This document shows positions 59,928 to 60,000 of a stretch of DNA of 60,000 nucleotides, piece by piece. The DNA lies in assembly GCA_949358305.1 (NCBI GenBank), contig OX442318.1:7986501-8046500 (forward strand). Direction: 5' to 3'. Each line of letters begins with the position of its first letter. Within the stretch, counting starts at the first letter, position 1. This DNA comes from Strigamia acuminata (taxonomy: Eukaryota > Arthropoda > Chilopoda > Geophilomorpha > Linotaeniidae). A program made the position numbers and the translations under genes. The notes under the pieces were generated by a model, which ran no database searches, had not been told where the DNA came from, and saw only the letters and a list, made by a program, of their open reading frames with translations.

Positions 59928-60000
59928 TATACTGGTTGAACGTAAAACATGGAGTAACATTTATTCAAGGATCATGTGACCAAGAAAGCTACGACGTACA

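Overview
The window is animal nuclear DNA, most likely from an insect. It has AT-rich introns and intergenic DNA, canonical GT-AG splice sites, a multi-immunoglobulin cell-surface gene of the type insects carry in the sidestep/beaten-path group, and insect-style transposons (BEL/Pao, Ty3/gypsy, Tc1, pogo-type and hAT-like pieces). I cannot fix the order; a beetle is a guess.

Left two thirds (about 1-38,460, minus strand): one large gene whose 5' part lies in the window. Four coding exons were found by reading frame, domain content and splice sites. They are a 28-residue signal-peptide exon (38,376-38,460) and three exons that each hold one immunoglobulin-like domain (25,859-26,212; 4,836-5,147; 2,550-2,885). 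All junctions are phase 1 and join without a break into 362 codons of a secreted or membrane Ig protein, probably Sidestep-like. The gene runs off the left edge, so further domains and any membrane anchor are not seen. The introns (12.2, 20.7 and 1.95 kb) are filled with minisatellites and transposon remnants.

Middle (38.4-39.5 kb): a GC- and CpG-rich block of about 0.9 kb separates the start codon of the Ig gene from a head-to-head plus-strand candidate first coding exon (39,380-39,515). That exon encodes a signal-peptide-like segment and also ends in a phase-1 donor. This looks like a bidirectional promoter for two secretory-pathway genes. No second exon of the plus-strand gene was recognised before the right edge.

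Right third (39.5-60 kb): no other host exon was recognised. It is dominated by a complete, very young BEL/Pao LTR retrotransposon (48,804-54,695, minus strand). Its two 300-bp LTRs read as identical, it is flanked by a 5-bp target duplication, and it has an intact 1,759-residue gag-pol frame and a primer-binding site that fits tRNA-Phe.

Repeats: at least ten unrelated minisatellite families lie in 60 kb, including a four-subunit higher-order repeat of 146 bp and an array that appears to have grown inside a pogo-type MITE. A 2.18-kb terminal-inverted-repeat element with dense subterminal motifs, a long foldback palindrome, a truncated Tc1 element, a frameshifted gypsy reverse-transcriptase fragment and several local duplications complete the picture.
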